64,000 nt of DNA from Devosia sp. Root685 (GTDB lineage: Bacteria; Pseudomonadota; Alphaproteobacteria; Rhizobiales; Devosiaceae). The stretch spans positions 747,682 to 811,681 of the forward strand of contig NZ_LMHK01000002.1 of the NCBI RefSeq assembly GCF_001427875.1, written 5' to 3'. The notes below the pieces were generated by a model. The model saw only the letters and a list, made by a program, of their open reading frames with translations, was not told the DNA's origin and made no database searches. Both the position numbers and the translations under genes were made by a program. Every line of letters starts with the position of its first letter. Positions within the stretch are counted from its first letter, which is position 1. This document shows positions 29,701 to 38,298 of this stretch, piece after piece.

Positions 29701-31629
29701 TCAGCTGATGTAATATTGCTCGGGATTGGTCGGCGCAGGGGTCGGATAGCCCCAGGAATTGGGCATGCTCGGCTGCACGTTCTTGAGGCGATTGGCGATG
29801 ATGCCATAGCCATCGAGCGGCAGGGTGATGCCGAAGACGTAGAACTCGTCGGCGGCGATCTGGAGGATTTCCGCCATCAGCTCGTTCTGCTTGGCCGGGT
29901 CGCTCGACTGGCGCAGCTCGTTATAGGCCTCGAACTGGCGCTTGGTGGCTTCCGGCGGCTCGACCGCATCGACGGAATTCTTGTCGTTGTACCAGATCTG
30001 CCAACCCTTGGCGTACATGGCCTCGGTGGTGTTGGGGAAGAAGTAGCGCGGATCGAGAATGGCGACGATGCCGCCATTGCCGCCGAATTTGTGCACCGTG
30101 GCGTCATATTCGCCGCCCTGGCGCACGCGAACTTCCCAGAGTGAGCGGTCCATGGTGCGCATCTGGGCGTCGATGCCGACGGCGCGGAGCATGGGGAGGA
30201 CGAGCTGGAACGAATCCACGAAGGTTTGGCGGACCTGATCGATCTCAAAAATGATGGTGACACGATTGCCGTTTTCGTCGAGCCGCATGCCTTCGCCGTC
30301 CTTGTTGGGGACGATGGTGTCGAGCAGTTCATTGGCCTTGGCGGTGTCGTAGGCGGTGAACTGGGTGGCGAGCTGCTCATTGTAGAGCGGGTCTTCGGGA
30401 CGGACCGAGGGCTGCGCCGGGGCGCCCTGGCCGATGAAGATGGTGTCGATGACGGCCTGGCGGTCGATCGAGTGGCTGAGCGCGGCGCGGAAGTCCTTGT
30501 TCTGGTAAAGGGCGCGCTTGGCCGGGTCGGGATGGGTCAGATTGAGCTGGAACACCATCTCGTTCGGCTCGGTCGAGGTGGTGGTGTAGAACCCGTACTG
30601 GCCGGTTTCCTGTCCATCATAGAGCACGGCGCGATTGGCCGGGGTGCAGATCCACTGGTCGAGGAGATCGATCTCGCCTTGGAGGGCCTTCAAAAGCAGC
30701 ACTTCATTGTCGGCGGCAACGGCATAGGTGATGCGATCGATATAGGGCAGTTGGTTGCCCTCGGTATCGACCTTGAAATAGTAGGGATTGCGCTGGGAGA
30801 TCGAGAACTCGGCGGATTCGCCGATGGGCTGGGTGACGGTCCAGCCGAACAGCGTCGGCATGTCCTTGTTCTTGAAGATTTCGCCATCGACGGCGATGCC
30901 GCTCTTGATCTGGAAGAGCTGCACCCAGCCGGTCAGGCCCTGATCGGTCGCGAGCTTGTCCGCATCGGGATTGTACTTGATGTGGAACTGCTCGAGATAG
31001 TGACGCGGGGTGCGGGTCGTGCGGTCGTCATTGGCCCAGGCGAGGCGCAGCGGCAGGAGGCCATTGGGCTGGGCAAAAACGATGCGGAAGGTCAGCGCGT
31101 CGATCTTCTCGAACTTGGCGGTGCTGCCATCGGTCGAGCGCAGCGGGGTCGGCGGGGACTGGGCCAGTTCTTCGTTGAGGAGAATGTCTTCGTAGAAGAA
31201 CATTACGTCGTCGCTGGTGAAGGGCGTGCCGTCGGACCACTTGTGGCCTTCGCGCAGCTTGAACGTATAGGCCGTGGTGTCTTCGTTGGCTTCAAAGCTT
31301 TCGGCGACATTGGGGATGACGCCGCCAAAATCGGGGGTGTAGCGCACAAGCGGCTCATAGCCCTGATAGCGATGCATCATGTTGAGCGAGCCGCCACCGA
31401 CAAGCGCGGCGCGGAGATCGCCGCCATATTTGCCGACGCTTTCGAAGGGCTGCACCACCATGGGGTTGAGCGGCAGGCGCTCGGCCAGCGGCGGAATGGT
31501 ACCGGCGGCAACGGCTTCGGCGAGCGCCGGCGCTTCCTTGAGCGGGGCCTGCGCGAATGCCGGGATGGCCGGCAGCACGAGAGCGGCGCCGGTCGCAGCC
31601 AGGAATGTTCTCCGAGAAATATTGGTCAT
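29701..31629 (-). CDS. ABC transporter substrate-binding protein, peptide/oligosaccharide family 5
   Basis: This 642-residue periplasmic binding protein has a Tat-like leader (SRRTFLAATGAALVLPAIPAFA). It shows family signatures such as YTFKLREGHKWSDGTPFTSDDVMFFYEDI and the late FRAALSHSIDRQAVID. It is longer than dipeptide binders (about 530 residues) and matches the size of members that bind oligosaccharides or glycosides. It is the first gene of the operon and lies divergent to a LacI-family gene, which also points to a sugar ligand. Confidence 0.9.
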   Translation of the reverse strand: MTNISRRTFLAATGAALVLPAIPAFAQAPLKEAPALAEAVAAGTIPPLAERLPLNPMVVQPFESVGKYGGDLRAALVGGGSLNMMHRYQGYEPLVRYTPDFGGVIPNVAESFEANEDTTAYTFKLREGHKWSDGTPFTSDDVMFFYEDILLNEELAQSPPTPLRSTDGSTAKFEKIDALTFRIVFAQPNGLLPLRLAWANDDRTTRTPRHYLEQFHIKYNPDADKLATDQGLTGWVQLFQIKSGIAVDGEIFKNKDMPTLFGWTVTQPIGESAEFSISQRNPYYFKVDTEGNQLPYIDRITYAVAADNEVLLLKALQGEIDLLDQWICTPANRAVLYDGQETGQYGFYTTTSTEPNEMVFQLNLTHPDPAKRALYQNKDFRAALSHSIDRQAVIDTIFIGQGAPAQPSVRPEDPLYNEQLATQFTAYDTAKANELLDTIVPNKDGEGMRLDENGNRVTIIFEIDQVRQTFVDSFQLVLPMLRAVGIDAQMRTMDRSLWEVRVRQGGEYDATVHKFGGNGGIVAILDPRYFFPNTTEAMYAKGWQIWYNDKNSVDAVEPPEATKRQFEAYNELRQSSDPAKQNELMAEILQIAADEFYVFGITLPLDGYGIIANRLKNVQPSMPNSWGYPTPAPTNPEQYYIS

Positions 31630-31692
31630 CGATTCCTCCTCAGCCCGGGGAACCTAAAATGTCCCTCTTCGAGCTAACACAAGCCAATCAAT

Positions 31693-31707
31693 ACCTAATT
31701 GTTAGGT
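31693..31707. promoter_or_regulatory. Palindromic operator in the divergent lacI / transporter promoter region
   Basis: ACCTAA-TTG-TTAGGT is a perfect 6-base dyad with a 3-base centre. Further ACCTAA half-sites occur at 31652-31657 and 31824-31829 (the latter extended to ACCTAAC), so three sites span the 220-base region between the divergent starts. LacI-family operators are usually palindromes of this size. That the adjacent regulator binds here is inferred. Confidence 0.6.
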
Positions 31708-31849
31708 CAATAGACATAGTGAAATCGTTACAGAGAAAATTAAAATTGGCGCATGCCTTTGGTTTTTATGCACTAAATCGACCATAACAGACAAAACTTG
31801 CGCATAAAAACAGACGTGATAGAACCTAACAAAACGCAAAGGTGAGCGA

Positions 31850-32827
31850 TTGAAGAAAGTCACGCTGCAAGAGATTGCCGACCAGTTGGGGGTTTCCAAG
31901 TTCGCCGTATCGCGCGCACTCGCCGGTAAGGATGGCGTCAGCGAAGAGACGCGCGAGCGGGTGACGGCCAAGGCACTCGAACTGGGCTATCTGCGCGCGG
32001 CCGATGGGGCGGCGATCAGGCCGGCAATTCACATCATCTTCAACGATCATGACCCCGTGAACAGCGAACTGTGGATGCAGATGCAAAACGGCATTCAGCG
32101 CGAGGCGGATAGTTCTGGATACCAGGTGCAAATCCACTGGACGGCCGAGCCGGAGCGGGTCGAGACCATCGCGCGGGCGAGTGCGGGCGTGGTGTTGGTG
32201 GGCCAGCATGATGTGAAGACGCTTGGGATATTGAAGGCCGTGGGCCGGCCGGTGGTGCGGCTCGGCTGGGTGCTGCCGCTCGAACAAGTGGATCAGGTGA
32301 CCGGTGCCGACCACGAGGCGGGCAATGCCATCGGGCAGTACCTGATCGCGCGCGGGCACAGGCGGATCGGCTTCGTGCATGGCAGCCGGGTGTTACGCGG
32401 GCGCATGGAGCGTCTGTTTGGCCTGCGCGAAGCGCTGCTGACCTCGGATCAGGCCAGCGTCGTCGAGGTGCAATTTGGCGAGGAGGGGTTTGCCAATGCG
32501 TTCCTCTCGCTCAAGACCGAGGGGGAGCTGCCGACGGCGCTATTTTGCGCGCATGACAGCCTTGGCGTGCATGTCGTTTCTGAATTGCACCGCATGGGAC
32601 TGCGCGTGCCCGACGACATTTCGGTGGTCGGCTATGGCGATTTTGCCGCCGCAACGCAAATCTCGCCGCCGCTGACGACGGTACGCCTGCCCGGCGCCGA
32701 TATGGGCATTGCCGCTTTTCGGCTGCTGCTGGAGCGGATGAACAGCAACCGCCATCCCCTGCCGCCGCAGCGGTTGATGCTGGTACCGAACCTGGTGGAA
32801 CGGGGATCGGTCCGATCGCTGGATTAG
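31850..32827 (+). CDS. LacI family transcriptional regulator
   Basis: This 325-residue protein starts at a TTG codon behind AAGGTGA. The N-terminal helix-turn-helix (LQEIADQLGVSKFAVSRAL) and hinge region precede a periplasmic-binding-protein-like effector domain (HIIFNDHDPVNSELW... to VPNLVERGS). It is divergent from the nine-gene sugar operon and probably represses it until a sugar binds. An unusual feature is that its promoter region shares ACCTAA sites with the operon, so autoregulation is likely. Confidence 0.92.
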   Translation: MKKVTLQEIADQLGVSKFAVSRALAGKDGVSEETRERVTAKALELGYLRAADGAAIRPAIHIIFNDHDPVNSELWMQMQNGIQREADSSGYQVQIHWTAEPERVETIARASAGVVLVGQHDVKTLGILKAVGRPVVRLGWVLPLEQVDQVTGADHEAGNAIGQYLIARGHRRIGFVHGSRVLRGRMERLFGLREALLTSDQASVVEVQFGEEGFANAFLSLKTEGELPTALFCAHDSLGVHVVSELHRMGLRVPDDISVVGYGDFAAATQISPPLTTVRLPGADMGIAAFRLLLERMNSNRHPLPPQRLMLVPNLVERGSVRSLD

Positions 32828-32868
32828 GGCGCTTCACCAAGGACGTGGCACAGGGCCTCCACTCTCTC

Positions 32869-32915
32869 GCCCTCGTGGTTCGAGGCTCCACTGCGTTCCG
32901 CACCTCACCATGAGG
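32869..32915. repeat. Palindromic repeat of the CCTCATGGTGAGG family, inverted copy
   Basis: Read on the minus strand the element runs CCTCATGGTGAGGTGCGGAACG...GAGCCTCGAACCACGAGGGC. It is the same family as at 5551, 5641 and 10854 but in opposite orientation, again at a gene end (after lacI). Confidence 0.8.
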
Positions 32916-32941
32916 ACTATGGGGTCGTGGCGCTTGGCTAT

Positions 32942-32984
32942 CCAAAGAAAAGGCCGGCGGGACATTTCTGTCGCGCCGGCCCTT
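32942..32984 (-). terminator. Terminator downstream of the BI-1 family gene
   Basis: GGCCGGCG-GGACA and TGTCG-CGCCGGCC form a 13-position stem with one mismatch and a TTTC loop. On the minus strand it is followed by TTTTCTTT, so it should end transcripts of the gene finishing at 33001. It may also stop lacI transcripts coming the other way. Confidence 0.8.
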
Positions 32985-33000
32985 TGGCGCCTGGAAATGC

Positions 33001-33723
33001 CTATTCTTCCGTTTGGCCGGTGAGGCTGAGGAGGAGCTGGAAGATGTTGACAAAACTCAGATAGAGCGACAGGGCGCCCATGACGGCGAGCTTCTGGTTG
33101 GCTTCGGCGCCATTGTTTTCGGCAAACTGCTCTTTGATGGTCTGGGTGTCCCAGGCGGTGAGGCCGAGGAAGACGAGGATGCCGATCACCGAAACGGCGA
33201 ATTGCAGCATGCTCGAACCGAGGAAGATGTTGACGATCGAGGCGATGACGACGCCGACGAGACCCATGATCAGGAACGAGCCGAATTTGGTCAGGTCGGT
33301 CTTGGTCGTATAGCCATAAAGGCTCATGGCGCCGAACATGGCGGCCGAGATGAAGAAGGTGCGGGCAATGCTGGCACCGGTAAAGACCAGGAAGATCGAG
33401 GCCATGGAAAGACCCATGACGGCGCAGAAGGCCCAGAACATGGTCTGTGCGGCGCCGGCCGAGATCGAATTGACCTTGAACGAGAAGAACATCACGAAGG
33501 CGAGCGGGGCGAACATCACCACCCATTTGAGCGGTGACGAGAAGATCGGCACATAAAGCGCCGGGGTCGAGCCGACGAAGAAGGCCACGAGGCCGGTGAT
33601 GACCAGTCCAAGGCCCATATAATTATAGACCCGCAGCATGTGTTGCCGGAGGCCCTCGTCAAAGGCGGCACCGGCCATGGTGGATGCCGGATTGCTCCAG
33701 CGCGATTGTGGCTGCAAGGCCAT
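33001..33723 (-). CDS. Bax inhibitor-1 (BI-1/YccA/YbhL) family membrane protein
   Basis: This 240-residue protein has seven hydrophobic segments. It shows BI-1 signatures such as LRVYNYMGLGLVITG near the N-terminus, the VFTGASIARTFFISA middle segment and FLGLTAWDTQTIKE near the C-terminus. BI-1 proteins are pH-sensitive Ca2+-leak channels or protease modulators; the bacterial role is uncertain. The start at MALQPQS (33723) is chosen because the upstream frame overlaps the anti-sigma gene. Confidence 0.92.
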   Translation of the reverse strand: MALQPQSRWSNPASTMAGAAFDEGLRQHMLRVYNYMGLGLVITGLVAFFVGSTPALYVPIFSSPLKWVVMFAPLAFVMFFSFKVNSISAGAAQTMFWAFCAVMGLSMASIFLVFTGASIARTFFISAAMFGAMSLYGYTTKTDLTKFGSFLIMGLVGVVIASIVNIFLGSSMLQFAVSVIGILVFLGLTAWDTQTIKEQFAENNGAEANQKLAVMGALSLYLSFVNIFQLLLSLTGQTEE

Positions 33724-33734
33724 GGTAGTCTCCG

Positions 33735-34499
33735 TCAGTAGAGGGAATCGAAAAGGGAGCCGGCGGCGCGGGACACCTCGCCGGGCGGAGCGCTCGCAAC
33801 GAGCGCATAGGCGATGTCGCCGAACTGCCAATAGGCCGTCGTCGTATCATCGACATGGCGCGTCGAGGGACGCTCGACGATGAACTGGCCGGGGCGCGCG
33901 GCAAAGAGCGAGACGGCCCCGAGAGCGCCGGCATTGACGGCAAGCTCGACGCTGGGGCCGAAATGGGAGGGATAGACCTGCACGTCGGTCACCGCCCAGC
34001 CTTGCGGCAGTTTCGGCATGCGAATGGCGGTCTCGGTGAGCAGTTCGGCCGGATCGTAATCGGTGACGCGCGGCTGTGAATCCATGCCGGCGCGGAGGGC
34101 CGTGATGTGGTGGGCCTCGACGGCGGCGGTAACATATTCGGGGACGCTGCTGGAGGCCTGGGCGGGAAGTGTACCGAGCTGGCTATGGGCAATCCAGCCG
34201 GCGCTGAGAAGGAAGGACGCGGCCGCAAGCGGACGCAGGCGGCGGAAGAACTGACCGCGATGGAGGCGCCCTTCGAGGCGCCGCGCCATGTCGCTCGTTG
34301 CCGGCATGGGGGGCACTTCGTCGCCGGCAAGGGCCAGGCGCAATTCGTCGCGCATGCGAAGGTCGGTCATGACCTGGGCCGCAATATCGGGGTGCTGGGA
34401 GAGCCAATGCTCGATCTCGATACGGCGCGAGACGTCGAGCTGATCGTCGACATAGGCCGCCAGTTCCAGGGGGTCGACTGTTTCAATGTTCCGCATCAT
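33735..34499 (-). CDS. Anti-sigma factor, transmembrane
   Basis: The 254-residue protein starts with an N-terminal anti-sigma-like helical region (PLELAAYVDDQLDVSRRIEIEHWL), has a single transmembrane helix near residues 90-108 (LAAASFLLSAGWIAHS) and a periplasmic sensor domain. The start overlaps the stop of the sigma gene, the typical arrangement for a sigma and its membrane-bound inhibitor. The HxxxCxxC zinc motif is not evident in the N-terminus. The signal is unknown. Confidence 0.88.
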   Translation of the reverse strand: MMRNIETVDPLELAAYVDDQLDVSRRIEIEHWLSQHPDIAAQVMTDLRMRDELRLALAGDEVPPMPATSDMARRLEGRLHRGQFFRRLRPLAAASFLLSAGWIAHSQLGTLPAQASSSVPEYVTAAVEAHHITALRAGMDSQPRVTDYDPAELLTETAIRMPKLPQGWAVTDVQVYPSHFGPSVELAVNAGALGAVSLFAARPGQFIVERPSTRHVDDTTTAYWQFGDIAYALVASAPPGEVSRAAGSLFDSLY

Positions 34500-35014
34500 T
34501 CGCCTCCTTTGATCAGTCTCAGGGCCGGGCCGCTTTCCCAGCGCCGCAGGGCTTCACGCCCGCGCGAGATGCGCGACATGACGGTGCCTGCAGGGACACC
34601 CAGCACGGTGGCCGCCTCCTCGTAGCTGAGGCCTTCGATGGTCACCAGATGCATGGCCTCGCGCTGCTCGTCGGGCAGCGTATCGAAGGCGCGGCGCACC
34701 TGATTGAGGCGGACGCTATCGAGCTGGTTGGGCGCCAGCGTATCGGCGGTTTGCGCGGCAAAATCCCGATCGCGGGCCGCCGCGCTTTTGCCGGAACGGA
34801 CGCGGTCGATGTGCAGGTTATGCACAATCGACATCAACCAACCGCGGAGGTTCCCCGCGGGATTGTAGGTGACGCTGCGCTCCATGGCGCGCACCAGAGC
34901 ATCGTGCACGAGATCTTCGGCATCGCTCGGACGTCGCGTCAGGCTCAGCGCATAGCGGCGCAGAGCCGGAAGCTCGCTCATGACCTCGGATTTGTGGGGC
35001 TTGCGCGGGACCAT
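34496..35014 (-). CDS. ECF RNA polymerase sigma factor
   Basis: This 172-residue sigma-70-family protein (161 if it starts at MSELPAL, 34981) has region 2 (DAEDLVHDALVRA, NLRGWLMSIVHNLHID) and region 4 (FDTLPDEQREAMHLVTIEGLSYEEAATVLGVPAGTVMSRI). No extra C-terminal domain is present. It is co-transcribed with its anti-sigma partner. It is not the PhyR-linked EcfG, because no phyR-nepR genes lie nearby. Confidence 0.92.
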   Translation of the reverse strand: MVPRKPHKSEVMSELPALRRYALSLTRRPSDAEDLVHDALVRAMERSVTYNPAGNLRGWLMSIVHNLHIDRVRSGKSAAARDRDFAAQTADTLAPNQLDSVRLNQVRRAFDTLPDEQREAMHLVTIEGLSYEEAATVLGVPAGTVMSRISRGREALRRWESGPALRLIKGGE

Positions 35015-35023
35015 TGCCTATAT

Positions 35024-35048
35024 ACGGACAAAAGGGTGCGGCTCTTCC
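35024..35048 (-). promoter_or_regulatory. Possible autoregulated ECF promoter
   Basis: On the minus strand GGAA (35048-35045) and CGT (35026-35024) are separated by 18 bases, just before the sigma start. This resembles the general GGAA...CGT pattern of ECF promoters, but the spacing is one base longer than ideal and the match is short. Confidence 0.3.
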
Positions 35049-35066
35049 ATAGCGGGGAAGAAAAAC

Positions 35067-35678
35067 TTAGGCCGAGGCCAGTTGGGCTTCGGGTGCGGGT
35101 TCGCAGACGCCGGGTTCGAAGAGATCGAGGAGTTGGCCGGCATAGAGATCGAGATCGATGGTCGCGTCATGCGCCCATTGGAGGAGCCCGCTTTCGAGCG
35201 CGCCTGATATGGCGGTGGCAACGACGCCGGCATCGAAGGATTTGAAGGCGCCACGATCTTGTCCGGCAGTCAGCGTGCCGACGAGCCAATCTTTCTGCTC
35301 GCGCCAGACGGCGAGGTGGTCGGAAACTTCCGAGCCCCCTGCCCTTGTGGATGCGAGGTGGCGGAGGGCCAAAACTTCGGCGCGGTGCTTTTTGACGTAG
35401 CTCAGATGGCCGGTGACGAAGGCGGAGACGCGTTGCCATTCATCGTCGAGCGCTTCGGCGTCCTCGACGACAGCTTCTGCCATCCGCTCGTGGACGCCGG
35501 CAAGGACGGCATCGAAAAGACCGTCCTTGCTGCCGAAATAGTAGCAGATGATGCCCTTGGCGACTTTCGCTTCGGACGCCACGCGGGAGAGCGAAGTTCC
35601 GGCGACGCCATCGCGCACGAGGACGGCGATCGTGCAATCGATGATGTGCCTGCGTCGCTTTGCTTCGAGGGACTTCAT
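35067..35678 (-). CDS. TetR family transcriptional regulator
   Basis: This 203-residue regulator has an N-terminal TetR helix-turn-helix (GVAGTSLSRVASEAKVAKGIICYYFGSKDGLFDAV) similar to BetI-type proteins, and a C-terminal ligand-binding helical domain. The start is MKSLEAKRRR at 35678. It lies 16 bases downstream of, and in the same direction as, the second peptide-type ABC operon, so it is probably co-transcribed with and perhaps controls that operon. Confidence 0.9.
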   Translation of the reverse strand: MKSLEAKRRRHIIDCTIAVLVRDGVAGTSLSRVASEAKVAKGIICYYFGSKDGLFDAVLAGVHERMAEAVVEDAEALDDEWQRVSAFVTGHLSYVKKHRAEVLALRHLASTRAGGSEVSDHLAVWREQKDWLVGTLTAGQDRGAFKSFDAGVVATAISGALESGLLQWAHDATIDLDLYAGQLLDLFEPGVCEPAPEAQLASA

Positions 35679-35694
35679 CTCATGCACGCCCCGC

Positions 35695-37335
35695 TCAGGC
35701 GACTTTGGAGATGTCGGGAACGGCGTCCAGAAGCATTCTCGTATAGTCGGCCTGCGGACTATCGAAGATCGCGTCGGTCGGTCCGCGTTCGACCAGCACG
35801 CCATTGTGAAGCACGCCGACGGAGGTCGACATCTGCCGCACGACGGCGAGATTGTGGCTGATGAGGAGATAGGTGAGCCCGAATTCGGACTGCAACTCGC
35901 TCATCAGGTCCAGCACCTGCGCCTGCACCGAAACGTCGAGGGCCGAGGTCGGCTCGTCGCAGACGATGAACTCGGGTTGGCTCGACAGGGCCCTTGCAAT
36001 GGCGATGCGCTGGCGCTGGCCGCCGGAAAATTCATGCGGGAACTTTCGCATGACGGAGGGATCGAGGCGCACCTTGTCGAGGAGCGCGGCAACGCGGTGC
36101 TCGACTTCGGTTTTGTTGCGGGCAAGGCCCAGGGTCCGCATGGGTTCGGCGATGATATCCCTAACCCGCCAGCGCGGATTGAGGCTGGCATAGGGGTCCT
36201 GGAAAATCATCTGCACGCGCTTGCGGCGTTCCTGATGTCCGGCGCCACCGGCCCAGATATCGTGGCCATCGACGGTGATGTGACCCGCGGACGGACGCAC
36301 GAGGCCGACGATCATCTTGGCGCAGGTGGATTTGCCCGAGCCGCTTTCGCCCACGAGACCAAAAGTTCTGCCCTTGGGGATCGAGAAGCTCACATCATCG
36401 ACCGCCCGGAACATTTCGACCTTGCCGGGGAGGAGTTTGGTAAAGCTGCCGCGGCCGAGTTCGAAATCGCGGACGAGGTTTTTGACCTGTACATAGGCGC
36501 TGTCGTCATTGGCGGGTGCTGCCGAAGCGATATGGCCTTCCCTACGCTCGATCGTCGGGATCGAGTCGATCAGCTTGACCGTATAGGGCTCGCGCGGGCG
36601 GCGGATGATGTCGCCCACTGTGCCGGTTTCGACCACCTTGCCATGGTGCATGACCACTAGCCGGTCGGCGGTCTGGGCGATGACGCCCATATCGTGGGTG
36701 ATGAGCATCACCGCGGCGCCGTGATTGGTGCAGAGCTTTTTCAGCACCTTGATGATCTGGGCCTGCACCGAAACATCGAGGGCAGAGGTCGGTTCGTCGG
36801 CAATGATCAGTTCGGGCTCTGCGGCGATGGCAAGGGCGATGACGACGCGCTGGCGCATGCCGCCCGAGAACTGGTGCGGATAGCTATCGATACGTTCGGC
36901 GGCCTTGGGAATGCCGGCTTCGGTCAGAAGATCGATGGCCTTTTGCCGGGCTTCACTTTCGTTGAGCGGCAGGTGGGCGCGGATGGTTTCGGTCAACTGC
37001 CGGCCTACCGTATAGAGCGGGTTGAGGCTCGTCAGCGGGTCCTGAAATACCATGCCGATGCGCTTGCCGCGCAGCTTGGCTTTTTCGGGCTCGCCGAGAT
37101 TGTCGATGCGCTCGCCCTTGAGGCGGATTTCGCCGCTCGAAATGCGACCGGGGCGCTCGATAAGGCCGATAACGGCGGAGCCGGTCATCGACTTGCCGGC
37201 GCCGGATTCACCGACAACGCCGACGACTTCGCCGGGCATGATGTCGAAGGAGACACCGTCCACCGCGCGGAAAACCTCGTCATGGAAAGGGAAGTCGACG
37301 ACGAGATTTTTTATGGAAAGAACAGGTGTGGTCAT
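35695..37335 (-). CDS. Fused dipeptide-type ABC transporter ATP-binding protein
   Basis: This 546-residue protein has two ATPase domains: Walker A GESGAGKSM and GESGSGKST, signatures FSGGMRQR and FSGGQRQR, and Walker B LIADEPTSALD and IVCDEPTSALD. The linker after each has the oligopeptide-family extension. Its ATG overlaps the stop of the upstream permease gene by one base. It is closely analogous to the fused ATPase at 23412 but diverged, so the two operons import different substrates. Confidence 0.93.
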   Translation of the reverse strand: MTTPVLSIKNLVVDFPFHDEVFRAVDGVSFDIMPGEVVGVVGESGAGKSMTGSAVIGLIERPGRISSGEIRLKGERIDNLGEPEKAKLRGKRIGMVFQDPLTSLNPLYTVGRQLTETIRAHLPLNESEARQKAIDLLTEAGIPKAAERIDSYPHQFSGGMRQRVVIALAIAAEPELIIADEPTSALDVSVQAQIIKVLKKLCTNHGAAVMLITHDMGVIAQTADRLVVMHHGKVVETGTVGDIIRRPREPYTVKLIDSIPTIERREGHIASAAPANDDSAYVQVKNLVRDFELGRGSFTKLLPGKVEMFRAVDDVSFSIPKGRTFGLVGESGSGKSTCAKMIVGLVRPSAGHITVDGHDIWAGGAGHQERRKRVQMIFQDPYASLNPRWRVRDIIAEPMRTLGLARNKTEVEHRVAALLDKVRLDPSVMRKFPHEFSGGQRQRIAIARALSSQPEFIVCDEPTSALDVSVQAQVLDLMSELQSEFGLTYLLISHNLAVVRQMSTSVGVLHNGVLVERGPTDAIFDSPQADYTRMLLDAVPDISKVA

Positions 37336-38294
37336 CAGCGCAACTTCGGATTGAGGGCGTCGCGCAGCCAGTCACCCAGAAGGTTGACCGAGAGCGCCAA
37401 GAGCACCAGCGTGATGGCGGGGAAGAGCAGGATCCACCACTCTCCGGAGAACAGGAACTGCTGGCCGATACGGATCAGCGTTCCCAATGAAGGCTGGGTC
37501 GGGGGCACGCCGACGCCGAGATAGGAGAGAGTCGCTTCCTCGATGATGGCGAGCGCGAGGCCAATGGTGCCGATGACGAGGACGGGGCCGACGACATTGG
37601 GCAGCACATGGCGGAGAAGGATGATGAACGGATTGACGCCGAGAATGCGGGCGGCCGCCACATAATCCTTCTGCCGCTCGACCATGGTGGCGCCGCGCAC
37701 GGCGCGGGCGAACTGCGCCCAATTGGCGAGACCAATGGCAAGAATAAGCACCCAGATGGCGGCGCCTTCCTGCTGGTTGGGCGGAATGATGCCGCGCGCC
37801 ACGCCGAAAATGAGAAGGGCGATGAGAATGGCGGGGAAGGAGAGCTGCACGTCGGCGACGCGCATGATCACGGCATCCCAGATGCCGCCGACATAGCCGG
37901 CGACGAGGCCGAGGCCGACGCCCATGACCATGGCAAAGAGCGTCGCCATGGCGCCGACGAAAAGCGAGACGCGCGAGCCGTACATGATGGTCGAGAGCAC
38001 GTCGCGACCCTGACTATCGGTACCGAGAGCGAAGTAGCGGCCGCCCATCGAATTGGAATTGGGCGGGGTAAAACCGTCCATGAGATTGAGGGTCGCGGGA
38101 TTGAACGGGTTGTAGGGGGCCAAGAGGGGCGCGAACACCGCCATGGAAACCAGGAGGAACGCCACGATGGAGGCGACCACCGTCACCGGGGAACGGCGAT
38201 AGGACCAGACGATGTCCGAGCGCCAAAAGGTTTTCCAGCGCGAGGTTTTGGCAGCAGGAACCGGCTGCTCGGGGGAATGGGGCAGATCGGTCAA
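37335..38294 (-). CDS. ABC transporter permease (DppC type)
   Basis: This 319-residue permease has an N-terminal cytoplasmic arm, a first transmembrane helix (TVVASIVAFLLVSMAVFAPLL) and the BPD permease domain with the coupling segment KDYVAAARILGVNP. There is no large periplasmic insert, unlike the paralogue at 25135. It is followed directly by the ATPase gene. Confidence 0.92.
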   Translation of the reverse strand: MTDLPHSPEQPVPAAKTSRWKTFWRSDIVWSYRRSPVTVVASIVAFLLVSMAVFAPLLAPYNPFNPATLNLMDGFTPPNSNSMGGRYFALGTDSQGRDVLSTIMYGSRVSLFVGAMATLFAMVMGVGLGLVAGYVGGIWDAVIMRVADVQLSFPAILIALLIFGVARGIIPPNQQEGAAIWVLILAIGLANWAQFARAVRGATMVERQKDYVAAARILGVNPFIILLRHVLPNVVGPVLVIGTIGLALAIIEEATLSYLGVGVPPTQPSLGTLIRIGQQFLFSGEWWILLFPAITLVLLALSVNLLGDWLRDALNPKLR

Positions 38295-38298
38295 GATG

